Shown here piece after piece: positions 19,129 through 30,526 of a stretch of 64,000 nt of DNA; within the stretch, counting starts at the first letter, position 1, and every line of letters begins with the position of its first letter. The notes under the pieces are model-generated. The model was not told the DNA's origin. It ran no database searches and worked only from the letters and a program-made list of their open reading frames with translations. Made by a program: the position numbers and the translations under genes. The stretch lies in contig NBTC02000002.1 of NCBI GenBank assembly GCA_002082245.2, positions 372,001-436,000 of the forward strand, written 5' to 3'. This DNA is from Yersinia enterocolitica. GTDB lineage: Bacteria; Pseudomonadota; Gammaproteobacteria; Enterobacterales; Enterobacteriaceae.

Positions 19129-22100
19129 TTGAACGCGGTAAATTTCGCTCGCTGACCTTGGTTAACTGGAATGGTTTTTTTGCCCGGACATTCGATCTTG
19201 ATGAGCTGGTAACCACTTTATCTGGCGGCAATGGTGCGGGTAAATCCACCACTATGGCCGCTTTCGTTACAGCACTGATTCCTGACCTGACACTGCTGCA
19301 CTTTCGTAACACCACCGAAGCCGGTGCCACCAGTGGTTCTCGTGATAAAGGTCTGCACGGCAAATTGCGGGCCGGGGTCTGTTATTCAACGCTGGATGTC
19401 GTCAACTCCCGCCACCAACGTGTGGTTGTCGGGGTGCGGTTGCAACAAGTGGCAGGGCGTGACCGCAAGGTTGATATTAAGCCTTTCACCATTCAGGGGC
19501 TGCCGACGGCTATCCAACCTACCCAGATTCTTACAGAGGTGGTGGGTGAGCGTCAGGCGCGCGTCCTGTCATTACAAGAGCTGAAAGAGCGCGTCGAAGC
19601 GATGGAAGGGGTGCAGTTCAAGCAATTTAACTCCATCACTGACTACCACTCGCTGATGTTTGATTTGGGTGTGATTCCAAAGCGTTTACGCTCTTCTGCC
19701 GATCGCAGCAAATTTTACCGTTTGATAGAAGCATCGTTGTACGGTGGTATTTCCAGCGCGATTACCCGCTCACTGCGTGATTACTTATTGCCAGAAAACA
19801 GCGGCGTGCGGAAAGCCTTCCAGGATATGGAAGCGGCATTGCGTGAAAACCGTATGACCCTTGAGGCTATTCGTGTCACTCAATCTGATCGTGATCTGTT
19901 TAAGCATCTGATTTCAGAGGCAACGTCCTACGTTGCTGCTGACTATATGCGTCATGCCAATGAGCGGCGGATCCATCTTGATGGCGCATTGGTATTGCGC
20001 CGTGACTTGCTGACCAGCCGCAAGCAATTGGTGACTGAGCAGTATCGTCATGTGGAAATGTCGCGAGAATTAGCCGAGCAAAGCAGTGCGGAATCGGATC
20101 TGGAAACAGATTATCAGGCGGCCAGTGACCACCTGAGTCTGGTGCAGACCGCCATGCGCCAGCAGGAAAAGATCGAGCGCTACCAGAGTGATTTGGAAGA
20201 GTTGACTTACCGGCTGGAAGAGCAAAATGAAGTTGTCGCCGAGGCCAGCGAGCAGCAGGCCGATAACGAAGCCCGTGCTGAAGCTGCTGAGTTGGAGGTG
20301 GACGAACTGAAAAGTCAGTTGGCCGATTACCAGCAAGCGCTGGACGTTCAACAGACCCGTGCTATCCAATATCAGCAAGCCTTACAGGCTTTGGAACGCG
20401 CGCGCGCACTGTGTCAGTTGCCAGAATTAACTGCCGATAATGCCGAAGAGTGGCTAGAAACCTTCCATGCCAAAGAGCAGGAAGCGACTGAATCTTTATT
20501 ACAACTTGAGCAAAAACTGAGTGTTGCTGATGCTGCGCACAGCCAATTTGAGCAAGCTTATCAGTTAGTGGTGGCTATCGCCGGCGAGGTCAGTCGCAGT
20601 GAAGCCTGGCAAACTGCGCGGGAATTGTTGCGTGACTGGCCGTCTCAACAACATTTGGCTGAACGTGTGCAACCATTGCGGATGCGTTTGTCAGAGCTGG
20701 AACAGCGTTTACGTGCTCAGCAAGACGCAGAGCGCTTGCTGCAAGAGTTCTGTAAACGTCAGGGGCAAGTATACCAGCCGGAGGAGTTGGAAGAGTTGCA
20801 GCGTGAGCTGGAGTCACAGGTTGAAGAGCTCTCTCTCAACGTCAGTGATGCTGGTGAGCGGCGCATGGAAATGCGTCAGGAACTCGAGCAAATTAAGCTC
20901 AAAATTCAAGAGCTGACGGCGCGTGCGCCAGTCTGGTTGGCGGCACAAGATGCGCTGAGTCAACTCAGCGAACAGAGCGGTGAGGCGCTGGAGGATAGCC
21001 GTCAGGTTACCGAACACATGCAGCAACTGCTGGAGCGTGAACGCGAAACCACGGTGGAGCGCGATGAAGTTGCCGCAAGCAAACGTGCTGTTGATACGCA
21101 AATTGAGCGGTTAAGTCAGCCAAGTGGTGCTGAAGATGCGCGGATGATTGCTTTGGCCGAACGCTTCGGTGGTGTGTTGCTCTCCGAGATTTATGACGAT
21201 GTTACCATCGATGATGCGCCATACTTCTCCGCGCTGTATGGCCCATCGCGCCACGGTATCGTGGTACCGGACTTGTCACTAGTGCGGGATCAACTACAGG
21301 GGTTAGAAGACTGCCCGGAAGACCTCTATCTTATCGAGGGTGACCCGCAATCATTTGATGACAGTGTATTTGCCGTTGAAGAGCATGAAAAAGCAGTAGT
21401 GGTTAAAATTGCGGATCGCCAGTGGCGTTACTCCCGTTATCCAGAACTGCCGCTGTTTGGCCGCGCTGCCCGTGAGAACCGGCTGGAAGCACTGTATCAA
21501 GAGCGTGACAGCCTGGCTGAGCGTTATGCTACGTTGTCATTTGATGTGCAAAAAACGCAACGCTTGCATCAAGCATTCAGCCGTTTTATCGGTTCTCATC
21601 TGGCCGTGGCATTTGATGCAGATCCTGAAGCTGAAATTCGTTTACTCAATACCCGTCGTGGTGAAATAGAGCGAGCTCTGAGTGCACACGAAGAAAGCAA
21701 CCAGCAGCAGCGCCAGCAATTTGAACAGGCTAAAGAGGGGATTTCAGCCCTTAACCGCTTGATCCCACTGATTTCATTGCTACTTGATGATACGTTGACT
21801 GACCGTGTCGAAGAGATAACTGAAGAATCGGCGCAAGCGCAAGAGGCGGCTCGCCATATTCAGAAGCATGGCGCTTCCCTGACTAAACTTGAACCGCTGT
21901 TAGCGGTATTACAAAGTGACCCGCAACAACACGAACAGTTGCAGGAAAACTATGTATTGGCGCAAAACAGCCAGCGTCAGGCTAAACAGCAAGCTTTTGC
22001 ACTGACTGAAGTTGTTCAGCGTCGTGCGCACTTTAGCTATACCGATTCTGCGGGCATGTTGACGGAGAACTCTGATCTCAACGATAAACTGCGCCAGCGT

Positions 22101-23582
22101 TTGGAGCAGGCGGAAGCAGAACGCACTCGCGCTCGTGAGCAGTTACGTCAGTATCAAGCGCAATTTACCCAGTATAATCAGGTGCTAGCGTCGTTAAAAA
22201 GTTCTTATGACGCCAAGCGTGACATGCTGAAAGAGTTAAGTCAGGAACTGGTGGATATCGGTGTTCAGGCTGATGCTAATGCAGAAGCCCGTGCTCGTAC
22301 CCGCCGTGACGAGTTGCATGCGGCATTAAGTACTAACCGTTCACGCCGTAATCAGTTGGAAAAACAGCTAACCTTCTGTGAAGCTGAGATGGATAGCCTC
22401 CAGAAGAAACTGCGCAAGCTGGAACGAGATTATCATCAGATCCGTGAACAAGTCGTCAATGCCAAAGCAGGTTGGTGTGCGGTGATGCGGATGGTGAAAG
22501 ATAATGGCGTTGAGCGTCGTTTGCATCGCCGCGAACTGGCCTATATGGACGGTGACGAGCTGCGTTCTATGTCGGATAAAGCCTTGGGTGCTCTGCGTCT
22601 GGCGGTGGCTGATAATGAACATCTGCGCGATGTGCTGCGTTTGTCTGAAGATCCGAAACGGCCTGAGCGTAAGATTCAGTTCTATATCGCGGTCTACCAA
22701 CATCTGCGTGAACGTATTCGTCAGGATATTATTCGCACTGATGATCCGGTTGAAGCCATTGAACAGATGGAGATTGAACTGGGCCGTTTGACCGAAGAAT
22801 TAACCGCTCGCGAACAGAAGCTGGCAATCAGTTCCAAAAGTGTATCGAATATTATCCGTAAAACTATTCAGCGCGAACAGAACCGCATCCGTATGCTGAA
22901 TCAGGGTTTGCAAGCGGTGTCATTTGGTCAGGTCAAGAGCGTGCGGCTGAATGTGAATGTACGTGAAGCTCACGCGACCTTGCTCGATGTGCTATCCGAG
23001 CAGCAAGAGCAGCATCAGGATCTGTTTAATAGCAATCGTCTGACCTTCTCCGAAGCATTGGCAAAACTGTACCAGCGGTTGAACCCACAAATGGATATGG
23101 GGCAGCGCTTGCCGCAGACCATCGGTGAAGAACTGCTTGATTACCGTAACTATCTGGAACTGGAAGTCGAAGTTTATCGCGGTTCAGATGGCTGGCTGCG
23201 GGCAGAAAGCGGCGCATTGTCAACCGGTGAGGCTATTGGTACCGGTATGTCAATACTGGTCATGGTGGTACAGAGTTGGGAAGAAGAGTCACGTCGTCTG
23301 CGCGGCAAAGATATTTCCCCTTGCCGTTTGCTGTTCCTCGATGAAGCGGCGCGTTTGGATGCCAAATCTATCGCGACATTATTTGAACTGTGCGAGCGGC
23401 TGGAAATGCAATTAATAATTGCAGCACCAGAAAATATCAGCCCGGAAAAAGGGACAACCTATAAGTTGGTACGAAAAGTCTTCCAAAATCATGAGCATGT
23501 ACATGTGGTTGGCTTACGAGGTTTTGCCAATGAAATACCAACATTGCCGCCGATACCTGCCGAGATACAACCCGGCGGTTAA
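19125..23582 (+). CDS. mukB: Chromosome partition protein MukB (SMC-like ATPase)
   Basis: The 1485-residue SMC-type protein has an N-terminal head with the P-loop GGNGAGKST at residues 34-42. Long coiled coils rich in Glu, Gln, Leu and Arg occupy about 280-650 and 790-1200, around a hinge ([19 protein letters not shown] region). The C-terminal head has the signature [13 protein letters not shown] and Walker [15 protein letters not shown]. The homodimer organises and segregates the chromosome with MukF and MukE and binds topoisomerase IV and MatP. Confidence 0.98.
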   Translation: MIERGKFRSLTLVNWNGFFARTFDLDELVTTLSGGNGAGKSTTMAAFVTALIPDLTLLHFRNTTEAGATSGSRDKGLHGKLRAGVCYSTLDVVNSRHQRVVVGVRLQQVAGRDRKVDIKPFTIQGLPTAIQPTQILTEVVGERQARVLSLQELKERVEAMEGVQFKQFNSITDYHSLMFDLGVIPKRLRSSADRSKFYRLIEASLYGGISSAITRSLRDYLLPENSGVRKAFQDMEAALRENRMTLEAIRVTQSDRDLFKHLISEATSYVAADYMRHANERRIHLDGALVLRRDLLTSRKQLVTEQYRHVEMSRELAEQSSAESDLETDYQAASDHLSLVQTAMRQQEKIERYQSDLEELTYRLEEQNEVVAEASEQQADNEARAEAAELEVDELKSQLADYQQALDVQQTRAIQYQQALQALERARALCQLPELTADNAEEWLETFHAKEQEATESLLQLEQKLSVADAAHSQFEQAYQLVVAIAGEVSRSEAWQTARELLRDWPSQQHLAERVQPLRMRLSELEQRLRAQQDAERLLQEFCKRQGQVYQPEELEELQRELESQVEELSLNVSDAGERRMEMRQELEQIKLKIQELTARAPVWLAAQDALSQLSEQSGEALEDSRQVTEHMQQLLERERETTVERDEVAASKRAVDTQIERLSQPSGAEDARMIALAERFGGVLLSEIYDDVTIDDAPYFSALYGPSRHGIVVPDLSLVRDQLQGLEDCPEDLYLIEGDPQSFDDSVFAVEEHEKAVVVKIADRQWRYSRYPELPLFGRAARENRLEALYQERDSLAERYATLSFDVQKTQRLHQAFSRFIGSHLAVAFDADPEAEIRLLNTRRGEIERALSAHEESNQQQRQQFEQAKEGISALNRLIPLISLLLDDTLTDRVEEITEESAQAQEAARHIQKHGASLTKLEPLLAVLQSDPQQHEQLQENYVLAQNSQRQAKQQAFALTEVVQRRAHFSYTDSAGMLTENSDLNDKLRQRLEQAEAERTRAREQLRQYQAQFTQYNQVLASLKSSYDAKRDMLKELSQELVDIGVQADANAEARARTRRDELHAALSTNRSRRNQLEKQLTFCEAEMDSLQKKLRKLERDYHQIREQVVNAKAGWCAVMRMVKDNGVERRLHRRELAYMDGDELRSMSDKALGALRLAVADNEHLRDVLRLSEDPKRPERKIQFYIAVYQHLRERIRQDIIRTDDPVEAIEQMEIELGRLTEELTAREQKLAISSKSVSNIIRKTIQREQNRIRMLNQGLQAVSFGQVKSVRLNVNVREAHATLLDVLSEQQEQHQDLFNSNRLTFSEALAKLYQRLNPQMDMGQRLPQTIGEELLDYRNYLELEVEVYRGSDGWLRAESGALSTGEAIGTGMSILVMVVQSWEEESRRLRGKDISPCRLLFLDEAARLDAKSIATLFELCERLEMQLIIAAPENISPEKGTTYKLVRKVFQNHEHVHVVGLRGFANEIPTLPPIPAEIQPGG

Positions 23583-23929
23583 TTATTGTTCAGAAAGAAG
23601 GCGGCAATAATTAATCCGATTAAATGGTCGCTAACTAGCGGCCATTTTTATTTCTTCCACACCTTAGGGTTATATTTTATAACCACTGGAAATCTGTTAG
23701 CGTAACGTAAATGGTTAAATTTATATCGTTGACCACGCAAGGGGCAGTTCTGTTTGTATAATAATGATGAAAACCCGAAACTATTGAAGTGGTAGCCAAC
23801 GAACAAATCTCGTTGAACTGATCGACGCTCAGGGATTCGGGTGCCAGAGCAGCAACAATGCTGCGGCTTCAGGGAAGAAGGGTAACGACAGACTATGACG
23901 TACTTAGATAAGCATACCGGGGGCATAGA
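23583..23929. other. 347-bp intergenic stretch between mukB and ldtD
   Basis: Apart from the mukB terminator, no gene was seen. It should contain the ldtD promoter. GTAAC and GTAAA words near 23702-23713 are too irregular to call a CpxR box. Confidence 0.4.
23622..23650 (+). terminator. Intrinsic terminator of the cmoM-mukFEB operon
   Basis: ATGGTCGCT and AGCGGCCAT pair (one G-T) around AACT and run into TTTTT, 40 bp after the mukB stop. Confidence 0.8.
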
Positions 23930-25798
23930 ATGTCGATAGGGAAACGAAATCCGCAACGCGCATTAGCATTATACTGCGCTTTAATTTATAGCCTGATGCC
24001 GATATTTACAGCATCAGCCACGGCACCTGTCATGCCGTTAGACTCATCCTCAGCGCTGCCTATGAGTGGTACGACAATGTCGGTCGCACAAAGCCGCTCA
24101 CAGTTATTATCAGTGCTGCCTAAAACGGTGACACCTTTCTATGCTTCTGAGTTGGCATTACTTTATGCCGCCAACCGTATGCAACCGATGTGGCAGGATA
24201 GAACTGCGGTGCAGCATTTTCAGCAGCAATTAGCTGAAGTGGCACTCTCCGGTCTCCAGCCGCAATTTATGCAGTGGGTAAAATGGCTGAGTGACCCTGA
24301 CATTACCGGTCAAGCTCGCGATGTTATTTTGTCGGATGCCATGCTGGGATACTTGCACTTTATTTCAGGTGTTGGCGCTAACGGTAGTGTCTGGTTATAC
24401 AGCAATGTGCCATACAAAATGGCGATGCCGCCGGTTACTATTTTAAATCGTTGGCAGCAAGCGGTGCATGAAGGGACCACCGCACCCTATCTGGCATCGC
24501 TGGCCCCCCAACATCCTCAATACGACAAAATGCATCAGGCATTGAAACTGATGCTGGCAGACCGCCAGCCATGGCCACAGATGTCTAATGGCCCCAGCCT
24601 GCGCCCAGGTCAGTTAAGTGACGATATTCCAGCGCTACGGGAAATCCTAGACAGAACGGGCATGCTACACCCCATTGCATCTGAACCGGCCAAAGTCCCA
24701 GAGGTTATCCCGGTGGATAATCCAGCAGTAGCCGTGGTCAATGATGATCTCTCGGTTGATGAAGAAAAGAGCCGTGCTCAGGCTCACAGTTTAGTGGTTA
24801 GCCCTTCAGCGGCACCCGTGGCCGACGTTCCTGTTACCGGTGGGGTTGTAGCGTCGCCATCAGCGCCGCTCACCACAACTATAACCGACAATGTTTATAC
24901 GCCTGAGTTGGTGGAAGCCGTTAAACGTTTTCAACAGTGGCATGGGCTAAGTGATGATGGTGTTATTGGTGTCCGAACTCGTGAATGGTTGAATGTCTCA
25001 CCACAAACGCGGGCAACATTATTGGCATTGAATATTCAGCGGTTGCGTATTTTACCGGGACACGTCGATAACGGCATTATGGTTAATATCCCAAACTATT
25101 CGCTTAATTATTATAAGAATGGTGCTGAGGTTCTCTCATCGCGGGTGATTGTTGGCCGTCCAAGCCGCAAGACACCGTTGATGAGCAGTGCGTTAAATAA
25201 TGTGGTGGTCAATCCGCCGTGGAATGTACCAACGTCTCTGGTGCGCCAGGATATCGTACCCAAAGCACGCTATGACGCCGGCTATTTCCAGCGTCATGGT
25301 TATACCGTTCTGTCTGGTTGGAGTAATGAGGCTGAAGTTGTTGATCCATCGATGATCGATTGGAGCATGATTTCGCCTAATAACTTCCCGTACCGTCTGC
25401 GTCAGGCACCAGGTGCCAGCAATTCATTAGGGCGCTTCAAATTCAATATGCCAAGCTCTGATGCTATCTACTTACATGACACGCCGAACCATGGTCTGTT
25501 CCAGAAAGATATCCGTGCATTAAGTTCCGGCTGTGTCCGCGTCAATAAAGCCTCGGATCTGGCAAATATGTTATTGCAAGATGCTGGCTGGAATGATGCG
25601 CGGGTTTCCTCAACGTTAAAACAAGGCGATACCACCTACGTGAATATTCGCCAACGTGTCCCGGTGCAATTGTATTACCTGACAGCATGGGTAGCGGATG
25701 ACGGTAGGCCACAATTTAGAACAGATATTTACAATTATGATAAGACGGTGAGATCCGGTGCACAAATCTCACCTCAGGCTGAACTTTTAATGCAATAA
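23930..25798 (+). CDS. ldtD: L,D-transpeptidase LdtD (YcbB)
   Basis: The 622-residue periplasmic enzyme makes 3-3 peptidoglycan cross-links and is beta-lactam tolerant except to carbapenems. An N-terminal signal segment (ALALYCALIYSLMPIFTASA) is followed by a scaffold domain. A peptidoglycan-binding repeat (VEAVKRFQQWHGLSDDGVIG, near 330) and the YkuD domain come next, with HDTPNHGLF and the catalytic Cys535 in LSSGCVRVN. Residues about 255-320 are a Pro/Ala/Val-rich linker. It precedes mepK, another cell-wall enzyme. Confidence 0.95.
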   Translation: MSIGKRNPQRALALYCALIYSLMPIFTASATAPVMPLDSSSALPMSGTTMSVAQSRSQLLSVLPKTVTPFYASELALLYAANRMQPMWQDRTAVQHFQQQLAEVALSGLQPQFMQWVKWLSDPDITGQARDVILSDAMLGYLHFISGVGANGSVWLYSNVPYKMAMPPVTILNRWQQAVHEGTTAPYLASLAPQHPQYDKMHQALKLMLADRQPWPQMSNGPSLRPGQLSDDIPALREILDRTGMLHPIASEPAKVPEVIPVDNPAVAVVNDDLSVDEEKSRAQAHSLVVSPSAAPVADVPVTGGVVASPSAPLTTTITDNVYTPELVEAVKRFQQWHGLSDDGVIGVRTREWLNVSPQTRATLLALNIQRLRILPGHVDNGIMVNIPNYSLNYYKNGAEVLSSRVIVGRPSRKTPLMSSALNNVVVNPPWNVPTSLVRQDIVPKARYDAGYFQRHGYTVLSGWSNEAEVVDPSMIDWSMISPNNFPYRLRQAPGASNSLGRFKFNMPSSDAIYLHDTPNHGLFQKDIRALSSGCVRVNKASDLANMLLQDAGWNDARVSSTLKQGDTTYVNIRQRVPVQLYYLTAWVADDGRPQFRTDIYNYDKTVRSGAQISPQAELLMQ

Positions 25799-26003
25799 AT
25801 GCAGTAAAACTCAATAACTAATGGTCTTAATATCGGGTTGTCGTAGGGGGCCCCAAATTGGGGTTCTCTATAACCGAACTTAAACGCACAGCGAGTGCGG
25901 GCCGAATGCGGGTTGACTGGTTTTCCGTAGGCGGTTATGGTTCGGGACGGCACATTTGGTTAGTGCTTTCTTTTGACATTCTTGCCGGGTATTAACAGAG
26001 ATC

Positions 26004-26552
26004 ATGGATAAAATTGATAATTATCGCCGTAAATGGCTAACGTTAGGCGGGGCAGCGCTGGGTATATCGCTGCTTCCAGGGCAGGCATTTGCCACCCTTT
26101 CTACTCCTCGCCCACGGATCTTGACCCTGAATAACCTCAATACAGGCGAGTCCATAAAAGCCGAATTTTTTGATGGTCGGGGCTATAACAAAGATGAACT
26201 TTCCCGCTTAAACCATCTCTTTCGCGATTATCGGGCCAATAAGGTAAAAACTATCGACCCACGCCTGTTTGATCAACTATACCGCCTGCAAGGGCTTCTT
26301 GGCACAACTAAACCGGTGCAGCTTATTTCCGGGTACCGCTCACTTGATACCAATAATGAACTGCGCGAACGCAGCCGTGGTGTGGCCAAACACAGTTTCC
26401 ACACGCAAGGGCGGGCAATGGATTTTCATATTGAAGGTATTCAATTGAGTAATATCCGCAAAGCAGCATTAAAAATGCGTGCAGGTGGTGTAGGATATTA
26501 CCCTCGCAGTAACTTTGTACATATTGATACTGGGCCGACAAGAACCTGGTAG
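26004..26552 (+). CDS. mepK: Murein endopeptidase MepK (YcbK, M15 family)
   Basis: The 182-residue protein has RRKWLTLGGAALGISLLPG at the N-terminus, a twin-arginine-like export signal. The M15-type zinc centre is visible as His133 and Asp140 in HSFHTQGRAMDFH and His173 in FVHIDTGP. In E. coli the enzyme cuts meso-DAP cross-links, preferentially 3-3 links made by LdtD-type enzymes, so its place after ldtD is functionally sensible. It is 205 bp from ldtD and probably has its own promoter. Confidence 0.95.
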   Translation: MDKIDNYRRKWLTLGGAALGISLLPGQAFATLSTPRPRILTLNNLNTGESIKAEFFDGRGYNKDELSRLNHLFRDYRANKVKTIDPRLFDQLYRLQGLLGTTKPVQLISGYRSLDTNNELRERSRGVAKHSFHTQGRAMDFHIEGIQLSNIRKAALKMRAGGVGYYPRSNFVHIDTGPTRTW

Positions 26553-26580
26553 CAGACATTTTTATGCCAATGCATTGAAT

Positions 26581-26779
26581 CATACCTAACAGATTTCAAA
26601 TTGTAGGGCGGTGGCAAGCAAGTGCCAAATCGGTCAGAGTGGGTTTGAATAGCACTTATGCCAGCCACAGGGCGAGCCTCAAAGTCCTGGCTCGCTAATC
26701 TCGATAAACTGATGCTATCAGTGATTCGGGTAAACGACCGCAGCCCATACAGATGTATGGTTGAAAGATGATAGGTATA
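26581..26779. repeat. ERIC-like degenerate repeat upstream of ycbL
   Basis: This element of about 200 bp has inverted ends (CATACCTAACAGATTTCAAA left, GTTGAAAGATGATAGGTATA right) like the other repeats here. It contains one ERIC word (CAGTGATTCGGGTAAACGACCGC), while the left interior does not match ERIC. It lies just before the ycbL ribosome site and is probably in its leader or promoter. Confidence 0.6.
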
Positions 26780-26807
26780 TTGCCAGTTGCATTTGGGGTG
26801 GAGTTTT

Positions 26808-27455
26808 ATGAAATATCAAATTATTCCGGTGACGGCCTTTAGCCAGAACTGCACTTTAATCTGGTGTGAAGCCACAAAGCAGGCCGCATTGGTAGACCCT
26901 GGTGGTGATGCAGCCAAGATCATTGCTGAAGTTGCACGTCAGGGGGTAAAGGTCAGCCAGATTTTGTTGACTCACGGCCATCTGGATCATGTGGGTGCTG
27001 CTGCTGAGTTAGCCGCTCATTTTGATATCCCGATTTATGGCCCTGAAAAAGAAGATACGTTCTGGTTGGAAGGGCTACCGGCGCAGAGCAGAATGTTTGG
27101 TTTGAGCGAATGTGAAGCTTTTACCCCAACCCGTTGGTTGACCGAGGGTGACAAAATCACTGTTGGTGAAGTGGAGTTATCGGTATTGCATTGCCCTGGG
27201 CATACGCCAGGTCACATTGTCTTCATTGACCAACAGGGGCGTCTGGCACTGGTCGGTGATGTTATCTTTAACGGTGGTGTTGGGCGTAGTGATTTCCCAC
27301 GCGGTGATCACCAACAACTGATTAACTCCATTCGGACTAAATTGTTGCCTTTAGGTGATGACATAACGTTTATTCCCGGTCATGGTCCAATGTCTACGTT
27401 AGGCCATGAACGGCAGACTAACCCGTTTATACGTGAAGAACCGGCTATTTGGTGA
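26808..27455 (+). CDS. ycbL: Type II glyoxalase-like metallo-hydrolase YcbL
   Basis: The 215-residue metallo-beta-lactamase-fold protein has the metal motif [16 protein letters not shown] near residue 58, HCPGHTPGH near 133 and [15 protein letters not shown]. YcbL of Salmonella has glyoxalase II activity on S-lactoylglutathione. It lacks the C-terminal helical domain of classical GloB. GGGGTGGAG precedes ATG 26808; seven upstream codons are open but lie in repeat-derived sequence. Confidence 0.93.
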   Translation: MKYQIIPVTAFSQNCTLIWCEATKQAALVDPGGDAAKIIAEVARQGVKVSQILLTHGHLDHVGAAAELAAHFDIPIYGPEKEDTFWLEGLPAQSRMFGLSECEAFTPTRWLTEGDKITVGEVELSVLHCPGHTPGHIVFIDQQGRLALVGDVIFNGGVGRSDFPRGDHQQLINSIRTKLLPLGDDITFIPGHGPMSTLGHERQTNPFIREEPAIW

Positions 27456-27487
27456 TGTCGACATCATAAACAGCTAGAATTTCAAAG

Positions 27488-27510
27488 AAGGCACCGTCTG
27501 GTGCCTTTTT
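27488..27510 (+). terminator. Intrinsic terminator of ycbL
   Basis: AAGGCACC and GGTGCCTT pair around GTCT, followed by TTTTT. Confidence 0.9.
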
Positions 27511-27582
27511 ACGTTATATTGAATAAGTGATTTACATATTTTTTGAAGCAATAGTTATTTATCTATTGGTGCTGTGATCATA

Positions 27583-27690
27583 ATGATGATAGCGGTCGGT
27601 GCTTATATTATCTTTGCGAGATGGATAAAGCCTGACCAACAAACAGTCGTCACGTTTATTGACCCGGCACTGTTTCTGCTGCCGTTTTGA
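27583..27690 (+). CDS. Possible 35-residue hydrophobic peptide upstream of the EAL gene
   Basis: An ATG-ATG start at 27583 opens 35 codons to TGA 27688. The product begins MMIAVGAYIIFARW, which looks like a membrane helix, and ends in FIDPALFLLPF. It lies between the ycbL terminator and the phosphodiesterase gene, 26 bp before the latter. The ribosome site (GGTG) is weak. It could be a leader peptide, a small membrane protein or chance. Confidence 0.22.
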   Translation: MMIAVGAYIIFARWIKPDQQTVVTFIDPALFLLPF

Positions 27691-27716
27691 GTTCGTAATA
27701 TTACGAGCGCCTTTCA

Positions 27717-29258
27717 ATGGAAGCCACTATGCCGTTTCGTCGTTTCAGACTGAATAAATTCCTGTCCCGGCTAAGTTTTTCTTTCATGGTATTATTCTTA
27801 TTTCTGTTGTTAGGGGCGGCAGTGATTTATGCGCAAACCAAAGCCAATATGCATCAGGATGCTGAAGCTAAGTTATTACAAGGTAGGGCTCGATTCGAGC
27901 AGATATTTAATAATTTGCAGCATGCGGCGCTTCAGGTAGAAACCGGATTAGGCAAACCTTGCATGCAAGTTGTTCAAAATCTGCGGGATCAAGTTGTCAT
28001 TATACCGGATGTGCGTTCAGTCTCTTTAGCTAAGGGGACGACCATCTATTGTTCCTCGATATATGGCCCACTTTCCACGCCGTTTGATCTAGATGTGTTC
28101 GTTGATGGTCAACTGGAGCTAATGCAGGGGAATGATGTCACTCCAGATCGTGCTTTGATGGTGTATCGGCTGGCGCGAGGTGATTACAGCATACTGGTTG
28201 CGGTCGATGGCTATTATCTGCGCAGCATCCTTAACTTATTAAGTGGTGATATACAGTTGTATCTGAGAGTGGGTGATAAATGGATGGATGCGGTGGGTAT
28301 GGTACATCCAGGCCACCCCCCCGAGGGAAGCGAACCGTTATATCTGGCCTCAGACAAGTTTGCTTATTCATTAAATACGACGCTCTCTAACCAGCAATAT
28401 TTGGCCTATGCCTGGCAATATAATCAAGGTAGCCTGATATTTTTCATCTTAATGAGCATCGGTTCAGCCGCGCTGGTTTTCTGGTTATCGGGTAGGGCGG
28501 CATCACCCACACAGGTATTAAAACAGGCGTTAGAAAACAACGAGTTTGTTGCTTATATGCAGCCGATAGTATCAGGCAAAGAGCAATGCTGGGTGGGTTG
28601 TGAAGTTCTAATGCGTTGGCAGCATCCTGTTAATGGTTTAATTCAGCCGAATAAATTTATTCCGATGGCCGAGGACAGTGAACTTATTGTTCCGATGACT
28701 CGCGCTATCATGCAGCAAGTTAGTACCACTTTTGCACCTTACGTAAATCAGTTACCGGAAGGTTTTCACTTTGGTTTTAATATCAGTGCTAACCATTGCC
28801 GTGATCTGAGTCTGGTAGATGATTGCCGCCGTTTTATTCAGGCCTTTGGTGGTAATAAAATCAATATCACATTGGAATTAACCGAACGGAAATTAATCGT
28901 TGCCGATGAGATTACTGACCGATTATTTGCCGAGTTGCATGCTTTGGGGGTATTTATTGCTATCGACGATTTTGGTACCGGGCATTCAAGTCTGACTTAT
29001 TTGCAGAACTTTAAAGTGGATTTTCTGAAAATTGACCAAAGTTTTGTTGGCATGATTGGTTCCGATGCATTGTCGAGCCACATTGTCGGGAATGTTATCG
29101 ATCTCGCGACCCGACTGGGGTTGCAGACCATTGCAGAGGGAGTCGAAAACGACACTCAAATGCGCTATTTACAGGCCCATAACGTCGACTATCTGCAAGG
29201 CTATATGTATGGGCGGCCCATGCCGATGAGCGAATTTGCCAAATATATGTTCCATTAA
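27717..29258 (+). CDS. Cyclic-di-GMP phosphodiesterase, periplasmic CSS sensor plus EAL domain
   Basis: The 513-residue protein has membrane helices near 20-42 and 240-260. They flank a periplasmic domain with a conserved Cys (GKPCMQV) and the CSS motif (IYCSSIYGP), as in E. coli PdeB/PdeC-type enzymes whose activity is set by disulfide state. The cytosolic EAL domain looks catalytic: EVLMRWQHP, NISANHCRDL, LELTER, IAIDDFGTGHSSLTYL, KIDQSF and LQGYMYGRP are all present. ATG 27729 has the better-spaced site GGAAG and may be the true start. It is absent from this position in E. coli. Confidence 0.9.
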   Translation: MEATMPFRRFRLNKFLSRLSFSFMVLFLFLLLGAAVIYAQTKANMHQDAEAKLLQGRARFEQIFNNLQHAALQVETGLGKPCMQVVQNLRDQVVIIPDVRSVSLAKGTTIYCSSIYGPLSTPFDLDVFVDGQLELMQGNDVTPDRALMVYRLARGDYSILVAVDGYYLRSILNLLSGDIQLYLRVGDKWMDAVGMVHPGHPPEGSEPLYLASDKFAYSLNTTLSNQQYLAYAWQYNQGSLIFFILMSIGSAALVFWLSGRAASPTQVLKQALENNEFVAYMQPIVSGKEQCWVGCEVLMRWQHPVNGLIQPNKFIPMAEDSELIVPMTRAIMQQVSTTFAPYVNQLPEGFHFGFNISANHCRDLSLVDDCRRFIQAFGGNKINITLELTERKLIVADEITDRLFAELHALGVFIAIDDFGTGHSSLTYLQNFKVDFLKIDQSFVGMIGSDALSSHIVGNVIDLATRLGLQTIAEGVENDTQMRYLQAHNVDYLQGYMYGRPMPMSEFAKYMFH

Positions 29259-29287
29259 GACTCATATTCTGACATTTGAAACAAAAT

Positions 29288-29313
29288 AAAAAGGGTGCAT
29301 ATGCACCCTTTTT
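29288..29313. terminator. Bidirectional terminator between EAL gene and aspC
   Basis: AAAAAGGGTGCA and TGCACCCTTTTT form a perfect palindrome with A-run and T-run on either side, serving both convergent genes. Confidence 0.9.
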
Positions 29314-29335
29314 ACGGTAGGTCATTGATGCCTAA

Positions 29336-30526
29336 TCACAGCACAGCAACGATAGCTTCACACAGCGGAGCCATGTTATCAGGTGTCATACCTGCAACGT
29401 TTACTCGGCCAGAGTTGACAGCATAAACAGCAAACTCATTGCGTAGGCGCAGAACCTGCTCTTTAGTCAGGCCACTGAATGAAAACATCCCATTCTGGTT
29501 AATGATAAAGCTGAAGTCCTGCTTCGCACCTTTTTCCTGCAATGTATTCACAAACAACTGACGCATACGATGAATGCGCTGGCGCATATCGGTCAGTTCT
29601 TGTTCCCAAATGGCGCGCAATGTCGCGTTGCTCAGGATGGTGGCAACCACTGACGCCCCATGGGCTGGTGGGTTGGAATAGTTAGCACGGATAACGGCTT
29701 TAACCTGGCTGAAGGCGATATCGGCCACGTCGCTGCTAGCGGCAACAATGGTGCAAGCCCCGACACGCTCATTATACAAACCAAAGTTTTTCGAATAAGA
29801 GCTACAAACGATCAGTTCCTGATGTTTAGCAGCGAAAATACGCAGCCCCTGAGCATCTTCCTCCAAACCTTTGGCAAAACCTTGGTAGGCGAAGTCAAAC
29901 AGTGGCAGCCAACCTTTGGCAACTGACAGCTCAGCTAATTGGCTCCATTGGGCTTCGGTTGGGTCGATACCGGTAGGGTTATGGCAGCAGCCATGGAATA
30001 GCACTACGTCGCCAGCCTGAGCTTCTGAGAGGCTTTTTAATAGCCCATCGAAGTCCAGTGAATGGTTCGCAGCGTCATAATAGGCATACTCAACCACTTC
30101 AAGCCCGGCAGCGGCGAAGATATTTTTATGGTTCGGCCAGCTAGGATTACTGACCCAGACACGTTTAGCGCTGGTCTGATGGGCGATAAAATCAGCAGCA
30201 ATACGTAACCCACCGGTACCACCTGGGGTTTGAGCGGTACGCGCACGCTTATCGGCAATAATAGCGCTGTCGGCACCGAACAACAGTTTTTGCGTGCAAC
30301 TGGCGAAAACCGGCAGGCCATCAATACCCAGATAGTTTTTAGTAACTTCGTTTTCCAGCAAATACTGCTCAGCTTTCTTCACGCTGGTCAGCACCGGCGT
30401 TTTACCGGTTTCGTCTTTGTAGACACCAATCCCCAGATTGATTTTATGAGGGCGGTCATCCGCGCGGAAAATATCGGTCAGGCCCAAAATCGGGTCAGCA
30501 GGTGCAGCAGTGATTTTTTCAAACAT
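29336..30526 (-). CDS. aspC: Aspartate aminotransferase
   Basis: The 396-residue PLP enzyme has the same length as E. coli AspC and interconverts aspartate/2-oxoglutarate with oxaloacetate/glutamate. The PLP lysine lies in [15 protein letters not shown], with NPTGIDPT and [11 protein letters not shown] upstream. Start 30526 ([12 protein letters not shown]) follows GGAAG by 8 bases; five codons further up are open but not conserved. It is transcribed convergently with the EAL gene. Confidence 0.97.
   Translation of the reverse strand: MFEKITAAPADPILGLTDIFRADDRPHKINLGIGVYKDETGKTPVLTSVKKAEQYLLENEVTKNYLGIDGLPVFASCTQKLLFGADSAIIADKRARTAQTPGGTGGLRIAADFIAHQTSAKRVWVSNPSWPNHKNIFAAAGLEVVEYAYYDAANHSLDFDGLLKSLSEAQAGDVVLFHGCCHNPTGIDPTEAQWSQLAELSVAKGWLPLFDFAYQGFAKGLEEDAQGLRIFAAKHQELIVCSSYSKNFGLYNERVGACTIVAASSDVADIAFSQVKAVIRANYSNPPAHGASVVATILSNATLRAIWEQELTDMRQRIHRMRQLFVNTLQEKGAKQDFSFIINQNGMFSFSGLTKEQVLRLRNEFAVYAVNSGRVNVAGMTPDNMAPLCEAIVAVL

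Noticed and set aside
23702-23713. CpxR-like GTAAC/GTAAA words upstream of ldtD
   Set aside because: The spacing does not fit GTAAA-N5-GTAAA, so it is not called although ldtD is Cpx-controlled in E. coli.
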